Assembly: GCA_001247695.2 (NCBI GenBank)
Contig: LGRX02027112.1
Coordinates: 1 to 44,109 of the forward strand
Length of the DNA stretch: 44,109 nucleotides
Direction: 5' to 3'
From: Cymbomonas tetramitiformis
Taxonomy: Eukaryota; Chlorophyta; Pyramimonadophyceae; Pyramimonadales; Pyramimonadaceae
In this document: positions 18,668 to 28,720 of the stretch, piece after piece
Layout of the letters: each line of letters opens with the position of its first letter
How positions within the stretch are numbered: position 1 is the stretch's first letter
The notes under the pieces: model-generated
Database searches by the model: none
What the model saw: only the letters and a program-made list of their open reading frames with translations
What the model was told of the DNA's origin: nothing
Program-made: the position numbers and the translations under genes

Positions 18668-18898
18668 ATGACAAACAAAAATAAGGATACAAAAAGGAAA
18701 ATAAACAAGAAAGATATTGTAGGACTCCTTGAAGCAAACGGATACAACACAAATGAACTTGTGCACGCGTGCATCAATAAAAACAAAGCTAGAGCCGCTA
18801 TCAGCACCATCAAGGGTGACACCACTGATCTCGATCTTAGACGGGATAATATAGACGGCAGCCCCATAACAGTGAACAAGCTCATAGCAAAAAATTAA
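18668..18898 (+). CDS. Short 5' ORF of the LINE, unknown
   Basis: Starts with ATG 51 bp inside the LINE 5' boundary and encodes 76 residues, Lys/Asn/Asp-rich (KINKKDIVGLLEANGY). TAA 18896 and TGA 18935 separate it from the long ORF in the same frame. That frame is protein-like again from about 18965 (SPWHAAHLLSRGKG). It may be a separate small protein or the broken N terminus of the main ORF. No domain recognised. Confidence 0.4.
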   Translation: MTNKNKDTKRKINKKDIVGLLEANGYNTNELVHACINKNKARAAISTIKGDTTDLDLRRDNIDGSPITVNKLIAKN

Positions 18899-18973
18899 AA
18901 GACGGACAGCATGGGACTATGTCTAAAATGACACAACAAACCCAAGGAATGGTGGATTCACCTTAATAGCCCA

Positions 18974-20131
18974 TGGCATGCAGCTCACTTACTCTCTAGA
19001 GGAAAGGGGATGCCAGAAGGTGGTCTCAACTTAGGTCATAACGTCAAAGATACCATCTGGCATATAGGTTCACCTCATCTACTAAATAGGAAAGATGTAA
19101 ATGCCTATCTCAAGCGACACCTTTCATTCAGCTCACTGGAAGTTAAGAAAATCACGAAATCTAGCACAGATGATCACATGACCTGCTGGGATATCCTTCT
19201 AGAACCCCATATGCCTGCTAAATTCTGGAGCCTGTACGGATCTGAGATGCATTCGGAAAAAATAGACTGCACAGCCCATTTATTCCAATACGCTACAGGC
19301 TGGGTGTCTTACACTGAAAGACTACATAGTACACTCGAAATGGAAAATGGTTTGGAAGCAGCTAGAAACGACGACACTGGCCTCAAGGAAATGCACCCTG
19401 ACGCGACATGGGATACCCTGCACAAATTGGCACATCAGGCGGCAAGTGACGCCTTTGGCACCAAGAATCTGAACAAAACTGGGAGGTCCGAAAGACCATC
19501 AGCAGTATTTAACTATATATACAAATGGCTAAACACAGTACGCCGCACCATCAAATATTTGGACACAAGAACTCATGTTAGTAACATTCCAAAGCAAGCC
19601 AAAAAGGCTGCCCGCACACTACCGTTTGCCTCGCTCCAACCCAAACATAATGAAGCAGCAGCCACATGGAGACTACGATTACATGAAAATTATGTAATAA
19701 TCAGAAATGCTTTTCAAAAAAGCAGAGACACAGACATTGAACGACGCAAACTTCGAGAAAAGGAAGCCCTGCAGCATCTTTTCTCAACTAACCTTTCGAG
19801 GTTTCTAGACACAGTCATGGGAAAGATGAAACCTACTGAAAAAGGTGCAGCCGCAACCCCAGGTAGTGATGGAAAGATACCTGAGACAAGATCAGAAAGA
19901 CTAAACACAACACTAGATGAATACAAAAATAAAAAATTATTTTCTACTAACCCGAATGAGCCAGATGAACTCCCACAGTGGCTCACTGACATTCTCAAGG
20001 ATAGCCCTAAAATCCCCGATACGGCCGCCGCAAGACTATTGGCAGAAATCACGCACAAAGAACTCCAACAAGCATACTCGGACTGCGGTATCTCTACAGC
20101 ACCAGGACCCTCAGGGATGAGATACTCGTAG
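18974..20131 (+). CDS. LINE ORF, region N-terminal to RT
   Basis: The frame is open from about 18938; an ATG is at 19010. It begins with GSPHLLNRKDVNAYLKRHL, then a long helical, charged region, and reaches the linker that precedes RT fingers in LINEs (TAPGPSGMRYS). TAG 20129-20131 interrupts it, and RT continues in the same frame with WIKGPKNF. No Cys/His nucleic-acid-binding knuckle and no apurinic endonuclease motif is visible in this part. Confidence 0.65.
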   Translation, partial: WHAAHLLSRGKGMPEGGLNLGHNVKDTIWHIGSPHLLNRKDVNAYLKRHLSFSSLEVKKITKSSTDDHMTCWDILLEPHMPAKFWSLYGSEMHSEKIDCTAHLFQYATGWVSYTERLHSTLEMENGLEAARNDDTGLKEMHPDATWDTLHKLAHQAASDAFGTKNLNKTGRSERPSAVFNYIYKWLNTVRRTIKYLDTRTHVSNIPKQAKKAARTLPFASLQPKHNEAAATWRLRLHENYVIIRNAFQKSRDTDIERRKLREKEALQHLFSTNLSRFLDTVMGKMKPTEKGAAATPGSDGKIPETRSERLNTTLDEYKNKKLFSTNPNEPDELPQWLTDILKDSPKIPDTAAARLLAEITHKELQQAYSDCGISTAPGPSGMRYS

Positions 20132-21718
20132 TGGATCAAGGGCCCAAAGAATTTTCAAGAAGTTATTGTCTCACTTTTTAACCACATTCTTATAACTGGG
20201 AGATTTCCTAAGAGTGCAAAATCTGGAGTCATCCTTCCAATCCCTAAAAATCCCTCTGCACCATGTACCATAGATAATTCCAGACCCCTCACAATGTTGG
20301 AAACGGGTCTTAAACTATTTAATACAATAATTGCTAACCGTCTCAAAACAATACTCAACACCCACCCCATTCTCTTTCCCATTCAAGATGCCTTTCTTCC
20401 GAATAAAAGCATAGATGACTCACTCCAAATTTTGAATGAAGTAATTTCGGATGCCAATAGATACGACAAAGACCTCCACGTAGTTTACCTGGACCTCAAA
20501 CAAGCATTTGACAGAGCTGAATTCTGGATGCGCAATTTAGCGCTCAGAAAGTTAGGACTCCCATCACAAATAATTAACATCATCTCAGACATCACCAATG
20601 ATGCCTCTAGAATGGTACTTACTGAGGAAGGCCTCACAGATGAATGGTCCCTCGAATGTGGAGTTCCTCAGGGAGAAGTTTTGAGCCCACTAAGGTTTGT
20701 AGCCATTATGGATATCCTGGCAATTTGGTTAGCAAAACGAGCAAACGGTGCAAACCCGACAGGAACCACATATGGATACGAACTCAACTCGGAGCGCCAT
20801 AGACCAGACAAACCAGGAAATAATGTTATTCCTCCCTCTCAAAACTTATTAGAAAAGGACATCCCTTTAAATAGCTTTGCACGGTTCTTCTGTGATGACA
20901 TCATGCTCGTGGGGAAAACTAAAGACGAAGTTCAAGACATGCTAGGTATAGTTAATGAATTTATGAGCTTCATCGGCATTCCCATCAATGTTAAGAAATC
21001 CAAATACTCTTACAGAAAGCGCCTCAAACCCCAGGGCAAAATAGTAACACGATATGACCTGTCTGATGATTTACTCATCTCTGGGGGTCACCTGGAGCCC
21101 AATACCAATGACTCGAGTCCTTCCATTGATGCGAAATGGATACCCCCCGAGTCACCAGAATTTATCGATTTCTCTAACAGCAAAGAGGTAAACAGATACC
21201 TCGGAGTATGGTTTGCACTGAATGGGGAATGGGACAAACAGGCGGAAATCCTTATCGACAGACTTAAATCCACTCTCACATCCATCCAACTGCAACACAT
21301 GACTCTACACCAGCTAAGATATGTTATAAATGCGGTTGTAGTTCCGAGGATGGCGTACCCCCTTAAAGTTACCTCAGCAATTGCCAACTCCTCAAAGAAT
21401 GTTGCAATTGAATTAGACAAAATGATAGCTTCGTTTATAATCAAATACCTGGGCTGCCCAGTTGACACTAATCACCAAATAATCTGGACAACAATCTGCC
21501 AGGGCGGGTACGGTATTGATAGTGTCTTCGATATTGCAACCGCGTCGTGTATTACTGAAACCATGAACACCCTGTGTTCTGCAGATGAACACGAATATTG
21601 GCAACACAACCACACGGACCGTATCATCACTGACCCCCACCTTATCTCACTATACCGTAGAAACAACAATCTATGGCTTAAAAATAATTATTCAAAACAT
21701 GAACAACGAAATGAGTAA
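20132..21718 (+). CDS. LINE reverse transcriptase
   Basis: The polymerase for target-primed reverse transcription. RT signatures: LFNHILITGRFPKSAKSGVI, SRPLTML, motif A YLDLKQAFDRAEFW (about 20485-20526), motif B GVPQGEVLSPLRF (about 20660-20699) and motif C FFCDDIMLV (about 20885-20911), where Cys replaces the Ala of the usual FADD. The catalytic Asp residues are intact. The thumb follows (YLGVWFALNG). The frame ends in TAA 21716, while the next frame carries on, so an indel lies between about 21640 and 21715. Confidence 0.92.
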   Translation, partial: WIKGPKNFQEVIVSLFNHILITGRFPKSAKSGVILPIPKNPSAPCTIDNSRPLTMLETGLKLFNTIIANRLKTILNTHPILFPIQDAFLPNKSIDDSLQILNEVISDANRYDKDLHVVYLDLKQAFDRAEFWMRNLALRKLGLPSQIINIISDITNDASRMVLTEEGLTDEWSLECGVPQGEVLSPLRFVAIMDILAIWLAKRANGANPTGTTYGYELNSERHRPDKPGNNVIPPSQNLLEKDIPLNSFARFFCDDIMLVGKTKDEVQDMLGIVNEFMSFIGIPINVKKSKYSYRKRLKPQGKIVTRYDLSDDLLISGGHLEPNTNDSSPSIDAKWIPPESPEFIDFSNSKEVNRYLGVWFALNGEWDKQAEILIDRLKSTLTSIQLQHMTLHQLRYVINAVVVPRMAYPLKVTSAIANSSKNVAIELDKMIASFIIKYLGCPVDTNHQIIWTTICQGGYGIDSVFDIATASCITETMNTLCSADEHEYWQHNHTDRIITDPHLISLYRRNNNLWLKNNYSKHEQRNE

Positions 21719-23171
21719 TAATGCCATCTCGGGCTTCCCCTTATCACACTATGCAACCTACAATCACACAAAAGACAAACGCTTTAACTGGTTCGGGCGT
21801 ACAGGTCACATTATGGCAAAACTTGGATACGCTATCGACTCTAAAAATTACCCTGAAAATGAAGCGGGTGAAACCACATTAATCACCACCCTTCCCAGAC
21901 AACTCTACATGTCGAGGAATGTTACCTCCGCAATTCAAAAATATAACCTCAAGCACACAGGTTCCTTTCTGACTCCCTGCGGTGGAATGTTAAAAAACTG
22001 GCAAGAAAGCAAAGGCTTTTTCAGGCTGAACGGTAATAGACCCCCTGGATGGCTAACCGAAATCGAAAAGGAAATGCTTCAAAACCCTGTAGGTTTGGAC
22101 CCACAGGCCAGATATGTCAAGAAACAATATAGAGACAACATAGTACCCCCGGACACGGGTGAGTTTCATTGGAAAGGAAATGGTGACCGAGATTCCATCT
22201 CTCTTATTCACATTACCAATATTGACTTAGAGGCCATGTCAATACAATACAGAGAATACAGTAACAATGCCAAAAACCCTAATGTCTTTGTCAGAATCGA
22301 AGGAACCAGCAGTTTTCAATACGACTTTGAATATAGCATCACCGATGACGGTTACATCCTAATTCCAACAGGTTCCATTTTCGAATATAATGACCATATG
22401 GACCCGCCCTCTTCTGTTCTTGCTAAAGTCAGTGATATTAACTCACACTATGATTACATCTCAGACAGACAATATGAGACCATTATTGCCAGAATGAAAA
22501 ACAAAACTGCGGAAGAAGAAATTGAATACAGCTGCCCTAGCGACTCAGAAGAAGAATCTACCCCCTTCGCCGAAAAGAGCAAACAAGTGGAGGATTATGA
22601 TATGGCAAGCGATGGTTCCCTATTCGCCGGTAAAAAGTCAGCATGCAGTGGTGCAGCATATGCCATAAAAAACTTTGACAACGGAATGCCACTTGTTCGG
22701 AAGATTAATATCCCCCCCTCAAGAACTTTCGCCGCACCGGGGCTTCTTATCAAGGAAGATATCCAAAACCCCAGTAGTACATCTGCTGAAATTGCGGGAC
22801 TGCGATTCTTACTCACAGAACAAAAAGAGAATCTCCTCAAATCCATGACTCCAATGGTACATGCCATTGACTCCATGGCCGCAATATCTGCTGTAACAAA
22901 GGATGTCAGATCCATGAGTGCCCGGGACAAATTACGTGAAGCTAACCGCAGAGATGTGCAGGCTGTTCGCCTACTGTTAGAAGAACTTGGCTTCTACAGT
23001 GAAGGAGATCACAGTGAAATTATCCTTAAATGGATCAGGGGTCACAATAATGACAAAGTCCATGATAGAGTGGACCGTACTGCCAAAAGAGCCTCATTCA
23101 GAGGGGGTTGTTTAGACATCTCCCGCTACGACCCTGCCGAGGAATTGCCATTTCTCGTCATTCTTTTTTGA
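21585..23171 (+). CDS. LINE central region and RNase H
   Basis: Overlaps the RT ORF end in another frame and continues it. The C-terminal third is RNase H: first Asp in MASDGSLFAGKKSACSGAAY (about 22600-22660), Glu in STSAEIAGLRFLL, Asp in HAIDSMAAISAV and final Asp in HDRVDRTAKRA. It ends at TGA 23169, made by a T6 run at 23164-23169. With one T fewer the frame runs on (EVPILGDIRSHIRRIQRL) to the next insertion site at 23247, so this is a homopolymer +1 indel or a sequence error. Confidence 0.85.
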   Translation: MNTNIGNTTTRTVSSLTPTLSHYTVETTIYGLKIIIQNMNNEMSNNAISGFPLSHYATYNHTKDKRFNWFGRTGHIMAKLGYAIDSKNYPENEAGETTLITTLPRQLYMSRNVTSAIQKYNLKHTGSFLTPCGGMLKNWQESKGFFRLNGNRPPGWLTEIEKEMLQNPVGLDPQARYVKKQYRDNIVPPDTGEFHWKGNGDRDSISLIHITNIDLEAMSIQYREYSNNAKNPNVFVRIEGTSSFQYDFEYSITDDGYILIPTGSIFEYNDHMDPPSSVLAKVSDINSHYDYISDRQYETIIARMKNKTAEEEIEYSCPSDSEEESTPFAEKSKQVEDYDMASDGSLFAGKKSACSGAAYAIKNFDNGMPLVRKINIPPSRTFAAPGLLIKEDIQNPSSTSAEIAGLRFLLTEQKENLLKSMTPMVHAIDSMAAISAVTKDVRSMSARDKLREANRRDVQAVRLLLEELGFYSEGDHSEIILKWIRGHNNDKVHDRVDRTAKRASFRGGCLDISRYDPAEELPFLVILF

Positions 23172-23247
23172 GGTCCCTATTTTAGGTGATATCCGCAGTC
23201 ACATTAGAAGAATTCAACGTCTCTCACACTACCATAATTGGAGAACT

Positions 23248-24066
23248 TGCTGGATGTGACACACCGTGTGTCACTTCCTGTTATCTGTACTAGTACTCCG
23301 TACAGTACATTCAATCCTTCAGCCCCCTGCCTCCGTACATTTCTTCCACGCATGATTCAGCTAGCGTGGCTGACTCGGAGTCTGGCGACGAGGTATTGCA
23401 TGTGGACACACCGCCACCCGCTCCACGGGTTGGTGGTGTCCGGGCACCGTCAATTGGCAGTCTCCTCACGGCAGCGGCACTGCCGGCTCTTTTCATGTGT
23501 GTGAGCATGGCTTTGCTCGACACCGTCACCGCCTCTGCGCTTTGTGGCGTGGAGATTGCTCCACGGGCGGTGGTGTACGGGCAGTACTTCAATTATCAGA
23601 ATTGCGCTATGGACTGCTTCCGTGACTCCGCCTTTCTGGACTCTGGACCCGCTGACCCCGACGACAACTTCAATCTGGACTCTGGTTCTTTGGACTTTGA
23701 CACTTTTGACTTCTTCAATCTGGACTTTGAGGTTGACAACGGCAACTTCTACAGTGAACTCTGCTTTGTGGACCACTTTCAAAGTGGCTAGAGTTGCTCT
23801 GTGACTGCTAGTAGCCCTGCTAGATCAGCTTCAAGGCCAAGATGCCTCCCTGTGTGCACGGCTAGCTAGAGATTTGGGACCGCGCGCCCTGGCCAAGAGC
23901 ACAGGCCCCCTCTAGAATTGTTTCCACCGCTTGAGATGGTGTGTTTTCTAACTGCAACAACCCTGCTCCACCCTAACTCTTCCTCCGTAATAGTCCAGGG
24001 TGGTGTGCTGGATGTGACACACCGTGTGTCACTTCCTGTTATCTGTACTAGTACTCCGTACAGTAC
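23248..24066 (+). repeat. Pair of perfect 61-bp direct repeats
   Basis: Copies at 23248-23308 and 24006-24066, offset 758, identical as read. Each contains the 17-base near-palindrome TGACACACCGTGTGTCA (8-base arms around one C). Confidence 0.95.
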
Positions 24067-24196
24067 GGGTGTCACAGGTTTAGGGTTTCCGGCATAAAGC
24101 CGAGACTATCTTATGTTTGCTCTGACTTATGTAAACACCGAAAGTGAAAGCATTCTGACTGTAACCCGATATATACCCGTAGCTACATATCTCACA
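23248..24196. mobile_element. Small LTR-type insertion in the LINE (949 bp)
   Basis: Flanked by GAACT at 23243-23247 and 24197-24201, with TG...CA ends (TGCTGGATG ... CTCACA). Removing it and one GAACT rejoins the LINE frame exactly: HNWRT followed by LQSQGKYL. The first 61 bases (23248-23308) recur perfectly at 24006-24066. A full LTR of about 191 bp would be 24006-24196. It is either an LTR element whose 5' LTR was mostly lost or a solo LTR with an internal 758-bp duplication or insertion. A 142-codon open frame inside (23366-23791) has no recognisable domain. Confidence 0.8.
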
Positions 24197-24201
24197 GAAC
24201 T

Positions 24202-25062
24202 CTACAGTCTCAAGGGAAGTACTTGAGGATGCTCGACGAGAATAACACCACCCCCACTAAAGATATTTCCAAAATTACACCTAAAGCTTTCACTGCTTCT
24301 AGAAGCAGAGAACTCCTGGGTCTCCATGCCTCTCCAGCACGTTTATTCAAACTGGGGAAAATCGGGACTGAAAACTGCCCCTACTGCCAACAGAATACAA
24401 AATGCACCTTCGAACACATCCAACTTGAATGCTCAGGACATAATAATAGTCTGCATAGTCTTAGAACAACCCAAGATGGCGAACTAAGGAAAATCATTGC
24501 TGAAGAAACCTCAGAAAAGGCCAAACTACTAAACCCTGGAAAAGGTACCACATACATCAAAACACAGCCATCGAAACTTTTTCCACTTGCTGACCTAAGA
24601 CAGGAAATGAATGAGGAATTATACTTACACGCTCTCCCGGAAGCTAGCATGTACCGACCATCAAGTTCAAAAAAGAATATCATCGCTGTGACCGCTAAAC
24701 CCGAAGTGGACCATGTCACGGGGACAATTAAATATCCCGAACTCCAATATGTCCAAAAGAAAGAGTTTTGGAAACTTTTGGCCTGGCACCGCCTTTCCAA
24801 CAAAGCAGTCCCATGCTCACTTGCGGAGTACTCGAATAGGGCACACGATATTCATGAAGCACTCAATGCATGTAAGTTTGAATCGGGGGATCCTAAAAAC
24901 TGCTACGCAATCAGAAGAAGCCTCTTAGATATTTTGGTGGATGACAGGAACCTTGACAAAAACGGCTGTGAACTTTTCTCAAACCCACTAAATGCCCACC
25001 CTAGAATTCACTCGAGAAGATACATACCCACCACACGAATGAAAAAAGCCCTCAGGCCCTTC
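24202..25062 (+). CDS. LINE C-terminal region 1: CCHC zinc motif
   Basis: In the frame that follows 23170-23247 once the LTR-type insertion is removed. It carries PARLFKLGKIGTENCPYC and a zinc-binding motif C-X2-C-X9-H-X4-C (about 24376-24435), the kind found after RT in many LINEs; in some clades it belongs to a restriction-like endonuclease. I see no convincing PD-(D/E)xK set after it, so the type of endonuclease is open. The frame runs to Phe at 25060-25062, where the hAT-like transposon entered. The following 40 codons (to 25191) are transposon DNA, not LINE. Confidence 0.75.
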
Positions 25063-25393
25063 CCTAGTGTCGAAAAGTGCACATTTCCGAGCGAGCCGCT
25101 CGGATATTTCCAAAGCATGCCCGCCGCAGGCGAATTTTTTGAAAAAAAGGAATATTCTTTTTCCAAAACCCCATTTTTCTTTAGTAGATAATTATGAAAG
25201 AGGATTCATGTGAGAATATTCTATACACATTCATATGATGACATTCATGTGCATAAAATTCATGTTATGACATCACAAATAAGGGATACACATTGATGTC
25301 ACTATTAATCATCCCATTCACACATTTGAGCCAACATCTTTGAAACCAATAGTACAATTTACTTGAAAATCATTATACTCAAATGTAAAATTA

Positions 25394-26794
25394 TTACTCC
25401 ATGAAAGAAAATTTGCTATCATCTTTCATCAAACGATCGACGACTGCAGAGACTGTATGTAATTTGGCACGAGAGTCGGTCGATGTGAAGTGCCACTTCT
25501 TGTGGTCAAAATGATGGTCTAAGGCAGCCTTCACAAAATCATTACACTTATGTGGTGCTGGAGCATTCCAATGCACAAATGCCTCCATCACTATAGCCGC
25601 CTGAGAAAGATGCCTCTGAGGAGCGGCATGTGTCGCGACACAAGATCCCATACTTTCGTTTACTGCCTCATTTTGAATCTTAAGAGCGCAGTGTTGAAAA
25701 AGAAATATCCAATCATGCACCTCGCCATAAAGGTCTGAGTTGGTTAGCAAATCTTTCATCACTGCAGTACCACTCGCGAATCTCCACCGTGTGTAAGCAG
25801 GCTTCATTTTATAAGCAGTGACCAGTCTGTGCCGCACTAACTCATGTTGTTCCCACAAATCTGAAAATGCTGGCAGTGAAACGTTACCGTGCTGTTTTGC
25901 CCACTCATACACTTTAAATAAACAAGCTTTCTCGTCCTTTAGCTTGCATGGTAACTGAAATAAGAAACGTAAGTCGAAGCAACCCGCCATCACTGCACAC
26001 CATTCGTGCGTCTCCCCATTCAAATGACGCTCTGTAAAGTGTTCCAGGAGCAAGTCACACCAAGGGGCTAGCCGAGAAGTGCATACCGATTTGAAGGCTT
26101 TTTGAAAATCACCTTTGTGCACTGGCGCAACCTTCAAAGCCACACCCATAAAGGTCCCCCGTTTTTCTATCTCCTCTTGATATTCACATAGCATCGGAAA
26201 ATCGTTTGGGTTCAGCGGGACCTTTGCGCTATCTCGGTCTTTAAAGTCAAGCTGTTCCGGGTACACCTTATCAAACGCATGGGCAAACTCCGCTTCCTTT
26301 TCAGTTACTTCCCATGGCAGAGTATTCACCTTCTGTTGAAATAAGGAAACTCCCTTCACCTTTAGCAACAAGTCAGCCAGACCAAGCACTGTAACGACAA
26401 AAACCAATCTATACAGCTCACCAAGGAAAGTAGAAGAGTATCCCCGTTCCTCTTCGGAACCGCTGCTAGCCAACTCTCGTAGGTGTGTGACTATTGATAG
26501 GTAGTTCAAAGCAAAGTTTTTGTACACTTTTCTTTCCGCTTGAGCAAACCGCGTTTCACAAAACCTTTGAAGCTGATAAAACCTTTTCTGGACTGCTGCT
26601 GCAGCCTCACGAAGTTTTTCATAGTTCTTACCATAAGCGAACTTTGCTTGAACCTGGCCGATAAAATCCGGAATATTTTTGTACCACACTAAGACCTCGT
26701 CTTTGCGAACGTCACCTAATACCAGCTCGAGTCTGTGAGCCCCATCCCACCCTGGCATAGTCCACTTGATGCTACCGCCCATAAGAGCACACAA
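25394..26794 (-). pseudogene. hAT-like transposase, C-terminal part
   Basis: Continues the transposase after a frameshift near 26790. It begins with GWDGAHRLELVLGDV, matching the hAT segment around a conserved His (AHRLEL), then a long helical region (EKLREAAAAVQKRFYQLQRF). The C-terminal 250 residues are helical with many Trp/Cys/His; I do not see the usual hAT dimerisation signature clearly. It ends in tandem stops TAA TAA. The closest family by feel is the group of domesticated hAT-like proteins with an N-terminal C2H2 finger. Confidence 0.65.
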
Positions 26795-28077
26795 TATTTC
26801 AGCTTTTCAGGTACATTCAAACTAAAATATTGACCATCGTAGCTCATACCAGTTAGCTGAGTTCGTAACTGGTGCAAAGATAGACAGAAAACTTTGTGCA
26901 ACACTGTGAAAATATTATCAGCTATAGCTTGCCCAGTGCAGTCTGTGCCCACGATAGGATCGTCAAGGAACAAGGCTTTAATTTCTCCTACGTCAAAACC
27001 TAGGACACCAATAACTTGCCCAGTGCGATGGAACTCTGTTGTCTTGTCCGCATTTACTGCAAACAAGGTGAGGTGTTGTGTCGCAGGATCTATAGTGTTG
27101 AACCACTTGATGACACGTTGTTTGGCAACGAAATAAAAACTCTTCAACAAAGCGCGCACAAAATCGTGTCCATGATTTAGGTTTCCAACGCGAGTACCAA
27201 TAAGATGCTGCCTGAGTACCGCACGCTCATATGAATAGTACGAGCGCGCTTCCGTAATGGTCTGTAATGCTAACTGACCTAATGTAAGCCCAATAGTGTG
27301 TGCTCGAGTTTCTTGAAGCGTATGCTTATAATCTCGCTCAACGCAAAATTCATGAACTGCGGACTTAAAGTGTGAGAGAACGCGAGGTTTCAAATTCTTA
27401 AGAAGGCACTGAGTCGAAAACTTCCCGACGGAATCGCGATTACGCCCTCTACATATTTTCATGGGAGCGAACTCAGAGTGACGAAAACAAAGCGGGCAAA
27501 CTACCAAGTTGTCCTCAGGAAAATGACGCAAAGAGAACTTTGCAATTACCGCTTCGAGTGTGCGACACGCGATCATGTCCTTGTCCAATGCTTGCAGACC
27601 TACCGCCTTGCTAGGAGGCTCGAGTTTGAGAAGAACGCTATTTGCGACTGTGGATGGGAGATCCTTAAGAGTTGTCTCCAAGGAATGCTGCGCTAGTTGC
27701 ATGGATTGCAGCAATCCTACGATGAGAATGAGTTTGGCAGCTGAACGAGGAGAGGTTGGGGGACTTGCGTGCAGCGTTGGACTGCCGGATCCTCGCAGTC
27801 GCTTGGGGGAGCCTTGGACCTCTTCCAACGTATGCTCCTGCGTTTCGTTGGAGTCGTCAATGTTCATCGCTAAAGATGAAACGTTGTCTGCGGCAGGCGC
27901 AACCCCTTCAAACGCAACTGGCACACAAGGTTGAGCGAATACTGATGCGATAGAGGGCGCTTCTCCTTTCAGCTGAGATGCATGCATGCTTTTGCAATGC
28001 CTGTCCATGTCATCTTTCCGAAATCCCTTCCTGCAGAAACGGCAGGGAATTTTCGCCTTGCTCGCAAAGACCGGCAT
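26716..28077 (-). pseudogene. hAT-like transposase, N-terminal part with zinc finger
   Basis: The first ATG is at 28077 (MPVFASKAKIPCRFC); the frame is open to 28188 without an ATG. A zinc finger C-X2-C-X11-H-X4-H (CRFCRKGFRKDDMDRH...H, about 27980-28045) fits a BED or C2H2 DNA-binding finger at the N terminus. The catalytic part starts around FAVNADKTTEFHRTGQVIG and LTGMSYDGQYFSLNV, plausible first and second acidic residues. The frame then shifts: KLKYCVLLWAV should continue as MGGSIKWTMPGWDGAH in the other frame. One indel near 26790 inactivates it unless corrected. Confidence 0.7.
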
Positions 28078-28189
28078 AACGAAGTACGTATTAGCTCTCG
28101 CTGGTGATTCGTACGCTGGCAGAACCGTCCTTGACTGTTTTAAGTGTTTATTGTAAGGCTCCACCGCACGCACTCGACTGTTTTTCACT

Positions 28190-28712
28190 GCGACACGTAA
28201 GCGTCGGTATGTCCTCTGGCATGTTCTACGTATGGCTTCGCACTCCGTCCGTACGATACTGTCGTCAACCGTCGATCGATCGCGAGACTAGACAATTAGT
28301 GAATCTAAATGCCGATCGGCGAGTGTCTGAACTGAAGTGCTACGATACCCATCGTCGGATCAGAAATTTCCATACCCTCGGTCCTTTGCTTCGAGCAAGC
28401 TGGAGCATTGACCCCTTCAAGGCCAGATTTCCAAACCTTGCTTGGAGCAAGCCGGGGCACTGGCCCCTTCGAGGCCAGATTTCCAAACCGAAAGCGGCCC
28501 TACGGGCCTAAAAACCGGCCCTACGGGCCTGAAAACCGGCCCTACGGGCCTGAAAATCAGCCCTACGGGCCTGAAAATCAGCCCTACGGGCCTGAAAACG
28601 GCCCTCCGGGCCGAAAATTGGGCCCGCGCGTAAATTTCCAAACCGCTCTAGGATTTCCAAACATTCCTGGAGCGAGCCTGGCTCGCTCCTGCAAGCATTT
28701 TTCGACACTAGG
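28190..28712. other. hAT 1 right subterminal region
   Basis: Non-coding. It contains two diverged copies of a 50-bp segment (about 28388-28437 and 28440-28489, both ending CCAGATTTCCAAACC), the 21-bp array and a GAGCGAGCC...GGCTCGCTC hairpin near the end. Repeated ATTTCCAAAC words could be transposase-binding sites; that is inference. Confidence 0.65.
28496..28618 (+). repeat. Six-unit 21-bp tandem array
   Basis: Units start at 28496, 28517, 28538, 28559, 28580 and 28600, consensus (C)GGCCCTACGGGCCTGAAAAC. Each contains the palindrome GGCCC-TA-CGGGCC or a near form. The period is regular and no unique spacers exist, so it is a minisatellite in the transposon's subterminal region. Confidence 0.95.
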
Positions 28713-28720
28713 GGCCCTTC

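Larger units (their letters stand above)
25063..28712. mobile_element. hAT-like DNA transposon 1 (3650 bp)
   Basis: Terminal inverted repeats: left CCTAGTGTCGAAAAGTGC, right (reverse complement) CCTAGTGTCGAAAAATGC, 17 of 18 matching. The 8-bp target duplication GGCCCTTC is perfect at 25055-25062 and 28713-28720. Excision restores the LINE frame (KALRPF then YHHGKIGF). GAGCGAGCC motifs and repeated ATTTCCAAA(C) words lie just inside both ends. The transposase is on -. The 8-bp duplication and the transposase features support hAT. Confidence 0.88.

Noticed and set aside
23366..23791. 142-residue frame inside the LTR-type insertion
   Set aside because: Acidic and Phe/Asp-rich by composition, overlapping open frames on both strands, no domain; kept only as a remark.
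25063..25191. Apparent 43-codon C-terminal extension of the LINE protein
   Set aside because: It starts exactly at the hAT 1 terminal inverted repeat, so it is transposon DNA; the real LINE frame resumes at 28721.
28496..28618. Possible CRISPR array
   Set aside because: Units follow each other without unique spacers, the period is only 21 bp, and the setting is a eukaryotic transposon.
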